In this document: positions 36,979-47,794 of the stretch, one piece after another
How the letters are laid out: every line of letters starts with the position of its first letter
Position numbering within the stretch: position 1 is the stretch's first letter
Assembly: GCA_002280875.1 (NCBI GenBank)
Contig: NCEV01000005.1
Span: forward strand, 1-64,000
Reading direction: 5' to 3'
Source: Caulobacter sp. 32-67-35
GTDB taxonomy: Bacteria > Pseudomonadota > Alphaproteobacteria > Caulobacterales > Caulobacteraceae
DNA length: 64,000 nucleotides
Notes under the pieces: model-generated
The model's input: only the letters and a program-made list of their open reading frames with translations
Told to the model about the DNA's origin: nothing
The model's database searches: none
Translations under genes and position numbers: made by a program

Positions 36979-37656
36979 TCAAATGGCGGCGCGGCGCGCC
37001 GAACGGCCAAGAGCGGCCGTGAGCGTCGTCGTGATGATGCTGAAGTCGGAAAATTCGTAATGAGGCATGGCTCGCGCGCGGGCGTAGTCGGCCAGCTTGT
37101 CGCGGGCGAACAGCAGGTCGGCGCGGCCCGAGACGCAAAAGTCCGAGCGCCCGTCACCGATGAAGACCATCAGGTCGTCGGGCTTGTTGGCGCGCTCGTC
37201 AGACTTGGTGGCGACTTGGCATTTGCAGACGCCAGACCCCGCAGCACAGCCGACGCGCGACCAAGGTTGCTCCAGGCGTCGCCCCAGTTCAGCGTTGCCG
37301 ACCAGATGGTTGGCGATCACCGGCAGGTATCCCAGGCCATGGCGATCCAAAATCCGGGCGATGAAACGGTCCACCCCGTCGCTGACCACGGTCAGCGGCA
37401 CGGCATTGGCTTGGCACCACGCCACGAACTCGGCAAAGCCATCGGCCAACTCGACGCTGTCCAGCACGGCGTCCAGCGCCGCGTCAGCGCCGCCGATCAG
37501 GGCGACCTGTCCGCGCATGCACTCGGCGGCGGTGATCTCGCCCTGGGTCCAGCGCGCCTCGAGCGCTTCCCAGGCCGGGTCGGCCAGACGGGTCAGGACA
37601 AGGTCGGTGGTGTCGACCTTGGCGATCGTCCCGTCGAAATCGCAAAATATTCGCAT
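36979..37656 (-). CDS. HAD-IB phosphatase, MtnX-like
   Basis: 225-aa HAD hydrolase: motif I DFDGTIAK with Asp6/Asp8, motif II VVSDG, motif IV FIGDGRSDFCVSGRAD. Closest in style to MtnX / phosphoserine-phosphatase-like enzymes. There is a CAAGSGVCKC cysteine-containing insert in the cap-to-core return. First gene of the 16-gene minus-strand series; 258 bp separate it from the divergent sigma-factor gene, and a copy of the repeated 12-mer lies 64 bp upstream. Likely dephosphorylates a small metabolite. Confidence 0.85.
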   Translation of the reverse strand: MRIFCDFDGTIAKVDTTDLVLTRLADPAWEALEARWTQGEITAAECMRGQVALIGGADAALDAVLDSVELADGFAEFVAWCQANAVPLTVVSDGVDRFIARILDRHGLGYLPVIANHLVGNAELGRRLEQPWSRVGCAAGSGVCKCQVATKSDERANKPDDLMVFIGDGRSDFCVSGRADLLFARDKLADYARARAMPHYEFSDFSIITTTLTAALGRSARRAAI

Positions 37657-37720
37657 CTGTTTGACTTGGCTCCAGACGCCCCCGCGTCGTTCGAGCCAAT
37701 GACGCCTTGTAGGTTCAGGC

Positions 37721-37732
37721 CCCTCACCGATT
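37721..37732 (-). promoter_or_regulatory. Recurrent 12-mer, copy C
   Basis: AATCGGTGAGGG, 64 bp before the first gene of the minus-strand operon. It is preceded by CAGGAC, and the extended CAGGACAATCGG appears again at 37832-37843 in the same orientation, so two related boxes lie in the divergent promoter region shared with the sigma-factor gene. Confidence 0.5.
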
Positions 37733-37913
37733 GTCCTGTCGCGATACCCAGCCGAAAGCGGGGCGATCTCGGCTTGCCTTCATCCCGCCGGCCAGCCATG
37801 TGTTTTTGGGGTCAACGACTCCCGCAATGAGCCGATTGTCCTGCCGATGAGCACCACCCCCTCCACGACGATCCTTGGCGAGACACGGCCTAGCGCCCGT
37901 GCGATCGGCTGAG

Positions 37914-38438
37914 ATGGACGGCTTGCGAGATCTTTCGCCGCTCACGGTTGCTTATCTGGATCGGCGCGACGATATGCGGCGCTTTTTCCAAGCGCGGCTT
38001 GGCGGACGGGCCGAGGTGGAGGATCTGGTCCAGGAACTCTATCTCAAGGTCCAGGCCGTCAGCGGCGATGACATCGACAACCCGCCCGCCTATCTCTACC
38101 GCTTGGCGTCGAACCTGATGCTCGATCGTCTGAGGCGCGCCAAGCGGGCCGGCGCGCGTGAGACCGAATGGCGGCGCGCCAACCACGCGGTTGTGGGAAC
38201 TTTGGACGTCGCTGACACACCTGACGCCGAGAGCGTCGTGATCGCGCGTCAGCGACTTGAAAAGCTATCCCAGGCCCTGACCACCCTGTCACCCGTGACG
38301 CAGAAGGTGTTCCGCCTGCACAAGTTCGACGGCCTTACCCATGTCGAGACAGCCGAACGCATGGGCATATCGCGCAGCGCCGTCGAGAAGCACGTCAGTT
38401 TGGCGCTGAGCCACCTTCTCAAGAGGGTCGGGCGATGA
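37914..38438 (+). CDS. ECF RNA polymerase sigma factor, FecI-like
   Basis: 174-aa sigma-70 ECF protein: region 2 (VEDLVQELYLKVQA, AYLYRLASNLMLDRLRRAKR) and region 4 (LSPVTQKVFRLHKFDGLTHVETAERMGISRSAVEKHVSLAL). Next comes a FecR-type gene and a TonB receptor, the usual cell-surface signalling order. ATG 37914 is taken; an upstream TTG would add 13 residues. Divergent from the phosphatase gene. Confidence 0.9.
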   Translation: MDGLRDLSPLTVAYLDRRDDMRRFFQARLGGRAEVEDLVQELYLKVQAVSGDDIDNPPAYLYRLASNLMLDRLRRAKRAGARETEWRRANHAVVGTLDVADTPDAESVVIARQRLEKLSQALTTLSPVTQKVFRLHKFDGLTHVETAERMGISRSAVEKHVSLALSHLLKRVGR

Positions 38439-38550
38439 GTGTGTCCTTTTTGCACTGCTGCTTGGACAATCGAGGAGATCCATTCACGGTCATGGCGTCA
38501 TTGTGGCAAGCGCCCTCCCCGGCCCGGCGCGAAGGAAGCGCAATTCGTCG

Positions 38551-39549
38551 ATGACTAGTTCTGAAACCCAAGATCCGATCCAGCAAGCCGCAGCCGATTG
38601 GTTCGTGCGCCTGCAAGGCGACGCCGCGCTTGAGGACTGGACCGCGTTTCAAGCTTGGCTCGAAGCCGACCCGGCGCACGCGGCGGCCTATGACGCGATC
38701 GAGGCCCTGTGGGTCGAATTGGACGACGCGCCGGCGAATGACGACCTGCCTTGTCAGGAGGCTCCTGCGCGGGCTGTGGCCGACAATGTCTCGCCGTTCC
38801 AACGCCGCGCCGAGCGACCCTCGCGCCGCTGGGTGTGGGCGGCGGGCGCTACCGCCGCTGCTGCTGCAGCGCTCGTCCTGGCCGTCTTGCCCCAACTCAC
38901 TCGCCCAACCTTCACCGATTATTCCACCCGGCGGGGCGAGATCCGGGAGATTGCCTTAGCGGATGGTTCGAGGCTTACCTTGGGCAGTGCCACCGTGGTG
39001 CGTGTCCATCTCGGGCGCGCCCAGCGTGACGTCACCCTGGTGGATGGCGAGGCGAGGTTCGATGTTGCGCACCTGCCAACGCGGCCCTTCGTTGTCTCCG
39101 TCGTTGACCGGAAGGTGCGGGTGTTGGGGACCGAGTTCAATATTCTCAGCCATGCCGATCGCCTGACGGTCACGGTGCGTCGCGGCGTGGTCGCGGTGTC
39201 CGGCGGGGATGATCCTCCAGTACGACTGACGAAGGGCCAGCAACTTATCCACGTCCAGAATACGACAAGCTCGCAGGTCCGCGTGGCCGACCCAAATTCG
39301 GTGTTGGCCTGGACATCTGGCAAGCTGGTCTATCGCGATACCCCCTTACCCGAGGTGGTCGCCGAGCTGAACCGCTATGTCGCCACACCGATCCGGGTTG
39401 ATCCCAGCGCGGCTTCTGTGAAAGTCTCCGGCGTGCTTTTGATCGATAAGGAATCTGCGATGATCCGTCGCTTGGAACTGTTCGCCCCGATCGTTAGCCA
39501 GACGTCTGGCAGCGAGATCGTACTCAGGGCGAAAGCGACCCGACCCTGA
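38551..39549 (+). CDS. FecR-family anti-sigma regulator
   Basis: 332 aa: N-terminal cytoplasmic sigma-binding domain (AADWFVRLQG...FQAWLEADPAHAAAYD), one TM helix (~residues 97-116) and periplasmic FecR domain (EIREIALADGSRLTLGSATVV, VTLVDGEARFDV, FVVSVVDRKVRVLGTEFNI), ending with a DUF4974/STN-like fold. It relays the signal from the receptor to the sigma factor. ATG at 38551. Confidence 0.9.
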   Translation: MTSSETQDPIQQAAADWFVRLQGDAALEDWTAFQAWLEADPAHAAAYDAIEALWVELDDAPANDDLPCQEAPARAVADNVSPFQRRAERPSRRWVWAAGATAAAAAALVLAVLPQLTRPTFTDYSTRRGEIREIALADGSRLTLGSATVVRVHLGRAQRDVTLVDGEARFDVAHLPTRPFVVSVVDRKVRVLGTEFNILSHADRLTVTVRRGVVAVSGGDDPPVRLTKGQQLIHVQNTTSSQVRVADPNSVLAWTSGKLVYRDTPLPEVVAELNRYVATPIRVDPSAASVKVSGVLLIDKESAMIRRLELFAPIVSQTSGSEIVLRAKATRP

Positions 39550-39578
39550 CGACCTCGAAGAAGGGGCTGGCTCGACGG

Positions 39579-41972
39579 TTGGACCGCGTGTGGCTAGCGG
39601 CACTTATAGCCGGCCTGGCGATTGGCGCTGCGCATGCCGCTCCGGCGCGGGAGCAGGGTCCGTACGTGCGCCTGCAGATCGCCGCCAAGCCCGTCCAAGC
39701 GGCACTGATTGACTTCGCCCTGCAATCAAATCTTTCGCTCGGCGGCGATCTGGAGGCCTGTCGAGGGTTTGCGCCGGCCTTGTTCGGCCGAATGTCGCAA
39801 AAAGCAGCGCTCGACCGAATTCTCACTCAAAGCGGCTGCGGCTTCGCCCTGGCTGACCCTCGCACGATCCTGATCCTTAAGGTGACGCCGCAGCGCGCGT
39901 CGCGCGCCGTCGTCGAGGCCGCGACCGTTCTTGGTCTCGGCGAGGTGGTCGTGACCGCCCAGCGCTACCCCAACCTACCCGGCCGCACGCCCTATGCGAT
40001 CTCGGTCATCTCCGGGACCACCTTGCAACGCGAAGCGTTCACCAGTCTGGCCGATCTCAGTGCGCAGGTCGCCGGCATGACGGTCACCAATCTCGGACCT
40101 GGGCGTGACAAGATCCTGCTGCGCGGCCTCTCGGATGGGGCCTTCACCGGCCAGACCCAATCGATGGTCGCGCTCTATCTCGACGACGTTCCGATCACCT
40201 ACAGCGCGCCCGACCCCGATCTGCGGCTGGCGGATATCGAGCGCGTCGAGGTCATGCGCGGTCCGCAAGGCACGCTCTATGGCGGCGGGTCCCTGGGCGG
40301 CGTCGTGCGAACCGCTACACGAAAGCCGGATCTGGATCGCTATCAGGCCAACGCTTTGGCCGGCCTGGGGCACACTTGGGGCGGCGGTCGTGGCGACGAG
40401 CTAGAGGCGATGGCCAACCTCCCGCTGCTACCGGGTCGCGCCGCCCTGCGGGTCGTGGTCTACCGCGACTCTCAGAGCGGCTACATAGCCAATCCAGCCC
40501 TTCGGCTCAGGCGGGTCAACAGCTCAAAGCGCGATGGCCTGCGGGCGAGTCTGCGCGCGTCGATTTCCACCCATTGGTCGGCGACCCTTGGCCTAACCCA
40601 TCAGTCGATCAACAACGACGACACTCAGTATGGCTTTCGACGCCTGGGCTCGCATCTACGTGACAATCCTGTTCGCGAGCCGCATGACAATGACTTCGAT
40701 CACGTCTCCCTGAGCCTGACAGGGGATGGTGCCTGGGGGCGGGTGAGCGGTTCCGTCTCGCGCCTTTCGCACCATTTTGACAGCCGTTACGACGCTACCA
40801 GCGCCTCTGCGCTCTACGGCTTGGCCGGTGCCTCCGCAGCTCTTGACGAGGCCAAGGCCATTGATCTCTCCGTTGCCGAAGTTACCTACGCTACGCCTGC
40901 CGACCGCCGCTTGCACGGGCTGGTCGGCGCCTTCGCCTCCACCGGCGACATTCGCCTGAGTAGCGCGCTTCACCCGGTCATGGGGAGCGCGACGAACGCC
41001 TATGCCGAACGCCGCCGCGACAAGATCAACGAGACTGCGGTCTATGGCGAACTGACCTGGGACCTCAGCCGCCGCCTGTCGGCCACGGCTGGCCTGCGCT
41101 GGTTCGACTTCCGCTTTGAGACCGATTCCACCGTGAGCCAGGCCATTGGTCAACGACAATTCAGCAGCGCGGCCGACGCCACCGGCCTGTCGCCAAAGGC
41201 TCTCGTCAGCTACGACGCCCGGCCGGGTCTGCTGCTCTACGCTCAAGCCGCTGAAGGTTACCGCCCAGGAGGCTTCAACACTGCGGGCCGCGTTGGCCAA
41301 GTCTTCGATGCGCCCGGTGCTCCCGCGCGCCGCTACTCGGCCGACGAACTTTGGAACTATGAGGTCGGCGCCAAGCTGCGCGCCTGGAACGATCGACTAC
41401 AAGGCCGCGTGGCTGTGTTCTATGCGACCTGGGAGTCCGTCCAGAGCGACCAGTATCTGACTGATGGTACAGCCTTTACCGCGAACGTCGGCAACGGTGA
41501 CAATCGCGGTATCGAGGCCGAGGCGGCCATCCGCCTGACCGATCAAATCGATCTGCGGGCGGCCGTTTTGCTTAACGATCCGCAGATCACGCGGCAAAAT
41601 CCTGATTTCAGTTCGCGCAGCGACGCTGGCCTGCCGGGCGTCTCTCGCGCCTCGGCCAGCTTCGGCGTCGATTACCATCACGACCTGGCAGGCGATCGCA
41701 CCATCCGTCTGCAGAGCCAGGCGACCTATGTTGGCGCGTCCTACCTGACCTTCGACGCCGACCGGCGCCACGAGATGGGCGAGTATCTAGGCCTGCGCGG
41801 CGTCGTCAGCCTCGAAGCCGCGCGCTGGAGCTTGAGCGCCACCCTCGACAATCCTTTAGGGGCCAACGGCAACAGCTTTTCGTTTGGCAATCCGTTTCTG
41901 ATAACCCGCGAGCAGATTATCACCCCGCCACGCCCAAGGAGCGTGGCCCTGCGGCTGACTGCACGCTTCTAG
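39579..41972 (+). CDS. TonB-dependent receptor with N-terminal STN signalling domain
   Basis: 797-aa outer-membrane transporter: signal peptide (LAALIAGLAIGAAHAAPA), STN domain (~30-90, QIAAKPVQAALIDFALQSNL), plug domain (RTPYAISVISGTTL, DKILLRGLSDGAF, ERVEVMRGPQGTLYG) and 22-strand barrel ending ALRLTARF with terminal Phe. The start is TTG at 39579. The STN domain shows that it signals through the FecR/sigma pair upstream. Ligand unknown: an iron chelate, another metal chelate, or the product of the divergent operon. Confidence 0.92.
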   Translation: MDRVWLAALIAGLAIGAAHAAPAREQGPYVRLQIAAKPVQAALIDFALQSNLSLGGDLEACRGFAPALFGRMSQKAALDRILTQSGCGFALADPRTILILKVTPQRASRAVVEAATVLGLGEVVVTAQRYPNLPGRTPYAISVISGTTLQREAFTSLADLSAQVAGMTVTNLGPGRDKILLRGLSDGAFTGQTQSMVALYLDDVPITYSAPDPDLRLADIERVEVMRGPQGTLYGGGSLGGVVRTATRKPDLDRYQANALAGLGHTWGGGRGDELEAMANLPLLPGRAALRVVVYRDSQSGYIANPALRLRRVNSSKRDGLRASLRASISTHWSATLGLTHQSINNDDTQYGFRRLGSHLRDNPVREPHDNDFDHVSLSLTGDGAWGRVSGSVSRLSHHFDSRYDATSASALYGLAGASAALDEAKAIDLSVAEVTYATPADRRLHGLVGAFASTGDIRLSSALHPVMGSATNAYAERRRDKINETAVYGELTWDLSRRLSATAGLRWFDFRFETDSTVSQAIGQRQFSSAADATGLSPKALVSYDARPGLLLYAQAAEGYRPGGFNTAGRVGQVFDAPGAPARRYSADELWNYEVGAKLRAWNDRLQGRVAVFYATWESVQSDQYLTDGTAFTANVGNGDNRGIEAEAAIRLTDQIDLRAAVLLNDPQITRQNPDFSSRSDAGLPGVSRASASFGVDYHHDLAGDRTIRLQSQATYVGASYLTFDADRRHEMGEYLGLRGVVSLEAARWSLSATLDNPLGANGNSFSFGNPFLITREQIITPPRPRSVALRLTARF

Positions 41973-41994
41973 GTCTTGGCTTTCTAACAACGGG

Positions 41995-42012
41995 CGGCGG
42001 AACGAGCCGCCG
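41995..42012 (+). terminator. Weak hairpin after the TonB receptor gene
   Basis: CGGCGG / CCGCCG stem of 6 bp with a 6-nt loop, 22 bp after the stop, followed by GTTTCC rather than a clean T-run. Possible terminator only. Confidence 0.35.
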
Positions 42013-42129
42013 GTTTCCAGGCTCGACGAGGCGGCCGACCGCCAAGGTGGTCCCTGCCGTATGTTCGGGATGAGCCCTGCGTCGGCCGAGGCTGGAAGCG
42101 ATGCAGTAGCAGATCAGGGACGCGAGTCT

Positions 42130-42303
42130 CGCGACGCGCTGGTCAATCAGCCAACCGGCGACCAAGGTGACGCCCGAACCGACCGCGAAGATCAGCTCGG
42201 TGCGTTCGCCGAAGATTCCGCCATGATGGTGAGCATGCCCACCGGGCGTATCGCCATTCGGCGTGCGACGTGACGATGGCCATGAGGTGATCTCCAGGCT
42301 CAA
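42130..42303 (-). pseudogene. N-terminal remnant of a Zn/Cd P-type ATPase
   Basis: A minus-strand frame reads GGHAHHHGGIFGERTELIFAV then GSGVTLVAGWLIDQ, which matches the His-rich N-terminus and first membrane helix of CadA/ZntA-like ATPases. It then loses similarity near 42130 and ends without any ATPase core (no CPC, DKTG or GDG motifs). It sits directly downstream of the SRPBCC gene at the end of the czc series, so an ATPase gene once belonged to this operon and was deleted by whatever brought the TonB-receptor end next to it. Confidence 0.55.
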
Positions 42304-42416
42304 GGGCTAGCGCGGTGGCGATGGCCGTCTTGGGTGACGATGGAACCGGTCTTGATGGTCACCAGTCCAAGCGCTTCGTCCCGCCCCGGCCAGGCGTCTC
42401 CAGGGGCGATCTTCAC
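42300..42416 (-). CDS. Possible 38-residue translationally coupled peptide
   Basis: GTG at 42416 overlaps the SRPBCC stop (GTGA) and opens a 38-codon frame (starting VKIAPGDAW) that ends by overlapping the TTG of the ATPase remnant. The residues GHRHRASP near the end are His-containing. Overlap on both sides is typical of real coupled genes, but the length and lack of homologues make it uncertain. Confidence 0.3.
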   Translation of the reverse strand: MKIAPGDAWPGRDEALGLVTIKTGSIVTQDGHRHRASP

Positions 42417-42880
42417 CGCCGGGCTTTCGGGCCGCCGAGCCGGCGGCGCAGCGCGCGGTCCAGGGTGCCGAACACCGGTCGGTAGAGCCGCAACAGTGGC
42501 GGACCGAGCACCCAGCGCAGGACACCCTCGAAGGTGACGTGATGGATGATCACGGACCCGGCCATGGCGCGCTCAATCGTGAAGCTCTCGCGCAGGGTCA
42601 AGGCGCCGCGCGCGCCCAGCGACCAGGCGACCAAACGATGCGGCTCGCGGGCCGTCACCTTGCCAAACAGGACCACAGGCTTCTTGAGCTGATCAAGGCG
42701 GATCGCGAAATCCATGCGGTTGGGATCGGTCTCCTTGGCAGTGGGCGAGATGGTTAGGAATGGCGCCCAGGCCCCATAACCCGGATAGTCGTCGAGCAGC
42801 TTGAACACCGCCTCAGGCCGCGCGGCCACAGCCTGGGTGGAGGTCAGGACCAGACCTTGACGTTTCGAGGTCTGGGTCAT
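42413..42880 (-). CDS. SRPBCC-fold (START/Bet v1-like) protein
   Basis: 155 aa with the SRPBCC pattern: STQAVAARPEAVFKLLDDYPGYGAWAPF, FGKVTAREPHRLVAWSLGARGALTLRESFTIE, HHVTFEGVL. Such proteins bind hydrophobic ligands in a deep pocket. It overlaps czcD by 4 bp (ATGA), so it is cotranscribed with the metal efflux genes, though the reason is unclear. No signal peptide. Confidence 0.78.
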   Translation of the reverse strand: MTQTSKRQGLVLTSTQAVAARPEAVFKLLDDYPGYGAWAPFLTISPTAKETDPNRMDFAIRLDQLKKPVVLFGKVTAREPHRLVAWSLGARGALTLRESFTIERAMAGSVIIHHVTFEGVLRWVLGPPLLRLYRPVFGTLDRALRRRLGGPKARR

Positions 42881-43776
42881 GAGTGGAGCGCCTCCTGGGC
42901 CCCACAAGCAACGACTTCGGTCTGGATGGTAGCGTGGTGCAGGTCGAAGTCGCCCTCCAGCCGCGCCGCGATGGCCAAGCGGACGGTCTCGCCGTCGGCC
43001 CCTGGCTCCAGCACCACATGGACAGAAAGACTGGGTTGATCCGCGCCCGAGACCCAGATGTGCAGATCGTGGACATTGGCGACGCCTGGCGTTTCGGAGA
43101 CGATCTTGCGGACCTCGGCGAGGGCGACGCCGCTGGGCGCGCCTTCCAGCAGGACGTGGGTGGTGTCCTTCAGCAGGATCCAAGTGCGCGGCAAAACCCA
43201 CAGCCCGATGCCTATGGCCACGATCGGATCGACAAACCGCCAGCCGGTAAACTGGATGACCAGGGCCCCGGCGATGACGCCCAGTGAGCCGAGCATGTCG
43301 GCCCAGACCTCCAGATAAGCGCCCTTGATATTCAGGCTCTTGTCCTTGCCGGCGCTAAGCAGGCGCATGGCGATCAAATTGATGACAAGGCCCAGGATCG
43401 CGACGATCAGCATGCCGGTCGACTGCACCGGCTCGGGGTCGATGATGCGTTTGACGCCCTCGACCAGGACGTAGATGGCGACTGCGAACAGCAGGATCGC
43501 GTTGAAGGCTGCGGCGAGGATTTCGAAGCGGCGATAGCCGAAGGTGCGCTTTTCGTCGGGTTTGCGCGCCCCGATCTTGATGGCCGCCAAGGCAATGGCC
43601 AGGGCGGCGGCGTCGGTGAACATGTGGGCGGCGTCCGACAGCAGCGCCAGGCTGTTGAAGACGACGCCGGCGATGACTTCGGCGACGAGGAAGGTCGTCG
43701 TCAGCCCAAGGGCAATGGCGAGCATCCTGCCGTTGGTCTGCCCGGCGGTGTGATCGTGGCTTGCTCCAGCGCCCAT
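42877..43776 (-). CDS. czcD: Cation diffusion facilitator (CzcD-like)
   Basis: 299-aa Zn/Co/Cd exporter of the inner membrane. The His-containing N-terminus (GASHDHTAGQ) leads into six TM helices; TM2 has the HxxxD pair (SDAAHMFTD) and TM5 ExxxD (LEVWADMLG). The C-terminal cytoplasmic domain has VHDLHIWV and HHATIQTE. The start at 43776 is favoured because residues upstream of it (from 43842) do not resemble the family. It lies in the czc gene series between DUF190 and the SRPBCC gene. Confidence 0.9.
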   Translation of the reverse strand: MGAGASHDHTAGQTNGRMLAIALGLTTTFLVAEVIAGVVFNSLALLSDAAHMFTDAAALAIALAAIKIGARKPDEKRTFGYRRFEILAAAFNAILLFAVAIYVLVEGVKRIIDPEPVQSTGMLIVAILGLVINLIAMRLLSAGKDKSLNIKGAYLEVWADMLGSLGVIAGALVIQFTGWRFVDPIVAIGIGLWVLPRTWILLKDTTHVLLEGAPSGVALAEVRKIVSETPGVANVHDLHIWVSGADQPSLSVHVVLEPGADGETVRLAIAARLEGDFDLHHATIQTEVVACGAQEALHS

Positions 43777-43845
43777 GCTCGTCTCCAGTGAGGTTCGGGT
43801 GATAACGAACGGCGCGCCGGTTGGAGCCAGCGCGCCGCCCATCGC

Positions 43846-44187
43846 CTAGTAGTGATGGCGGTGGCCGCCGTAGCGGACCACTTCGACCTTCTCCAGCGTT
43901 ACCAACCCGATTTCGTCCTCGGGCTGCAGGGTGGCGATAAAGGCTCGGAGCGAGGCCTCGATATCGACGATCTCGACGACGACCGGCAGGTTGGGCGCCA
44001 GGTCGAACGCCTTGCCGCCGTGCAGGGTGCTGGAAGCGCCGTAGCCTCGCAGCCCGCGCAGGACGGTGGCGCCGGCCAGACCCATCGACCGGGCGCGTTC
44101 GACCAGGACGTCGAAGAAGCGCCGATCGCCGGTCATGGCGTTCTCATCGGTATAGATGCGTAGCAGCAGTGCTTGGCCCGGGGTCAT
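43846..44187 (-). CDS. DUF190 protein
   Basis: 113-aa cytoplasmic protein with the DUF190 signature (LLRIYTDENAMTGDRRFFDVLVERARSMGLAGATVLRGLRG, PVVVEIVD). The family has a PII-like fold and is often encoded beside metal or fluoride transporters, where it may regulate transport. The C-terminal tail RYGGHRHHY contains clustered histidines. It begins 2 bp after the czcA stop. Confidence 0.87.
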   Translation of the reverse strand: MTPGQALLLRIYTDENAMTGDRRFFDVLVERARSMGLAGATVLRGLRGYGASSTLHGGKAFDLAPNLPVVVEIVDIEASLRAFIATLQPEDEIGLVTLEKVEVVRYGGHRHHY

Positions 44188-44188
44188 C

Positions 44189-47346
<3,158 letters not shown>

Positions 47347-47350
<4 letters not shown>

Positions 47351-47784
47351 CGCGCGGCCTCCGAAGGCTCGGCCGCATGGGCGACTGGACTGTAGCGAAC
47401 GACGACGCGCGTTACTTGGCTGGCGCTAAGGCCGGGGAAATCGGCCCGATAGCGGGCCGCCTGGTTGTGACCGCCCCCGCCGAGGGAACCGCGCCAGACG
47501 ACCGAAGATGAGCCCAATCGAGCGCCGACCACATCATAGGCCTCGACGTCCAGGTGGCCTTGCACGCCGGTCTTCCAGTGCGGAGCCCGACGCACCAAGC
47601 CGGATACGCTAAGGCCATCGCCGTCGTTCCGAGCCGTCGCGGTGAGCACCTTCAGATGGCCTTGGCTTACCAGCTCGAAGGCGGGTTGAGGCGTTGTCCG
47701 ACCCTGGGCTAACGCTGGCGTCGCCAGAGCCGCCAAGATGGACAGTCCAGCGCAAGCGCTTGCGGGGCGTGCGAGGTTTCGCAT
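47347..47784 (-). CDS. Small exported protein between czcA and czcB, unrecognised
   Basis: 145 aa with a signal peptide (MRNLARPASACAGLSILAALATPALA) and a beta-rich mature domain (HLKVLTATARNDGDGLSVSG...HLDVEAYDVVGARLG). No family recognised. ATG 47784 lies 10 bp after the czcB stop; longer starts overlap czcB. It overlaps czcA by 4 bp, so it is an integral member of this czc operon and probably periplasmic. Confidence 0.75.
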
Positions 47785-47794
47785 TGTTGCGCGC

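Noticed and set aside
22643..37656. Assigning the long operon to a known NRPS/PKS, siderophore or capsule pathway
   Set aside because: No NRPS, PKS, NIS-synthetase or Wza/Wzc genes are present, and the carrier protein lacks its serine.
35989..37830. 613-codon plus-strand frame opposite the aminotransferase and phosphatase
   Set aside because: The minus-strand frame has clear PLP and HAD motifs; the plus-strand translation has no recognisable domain.
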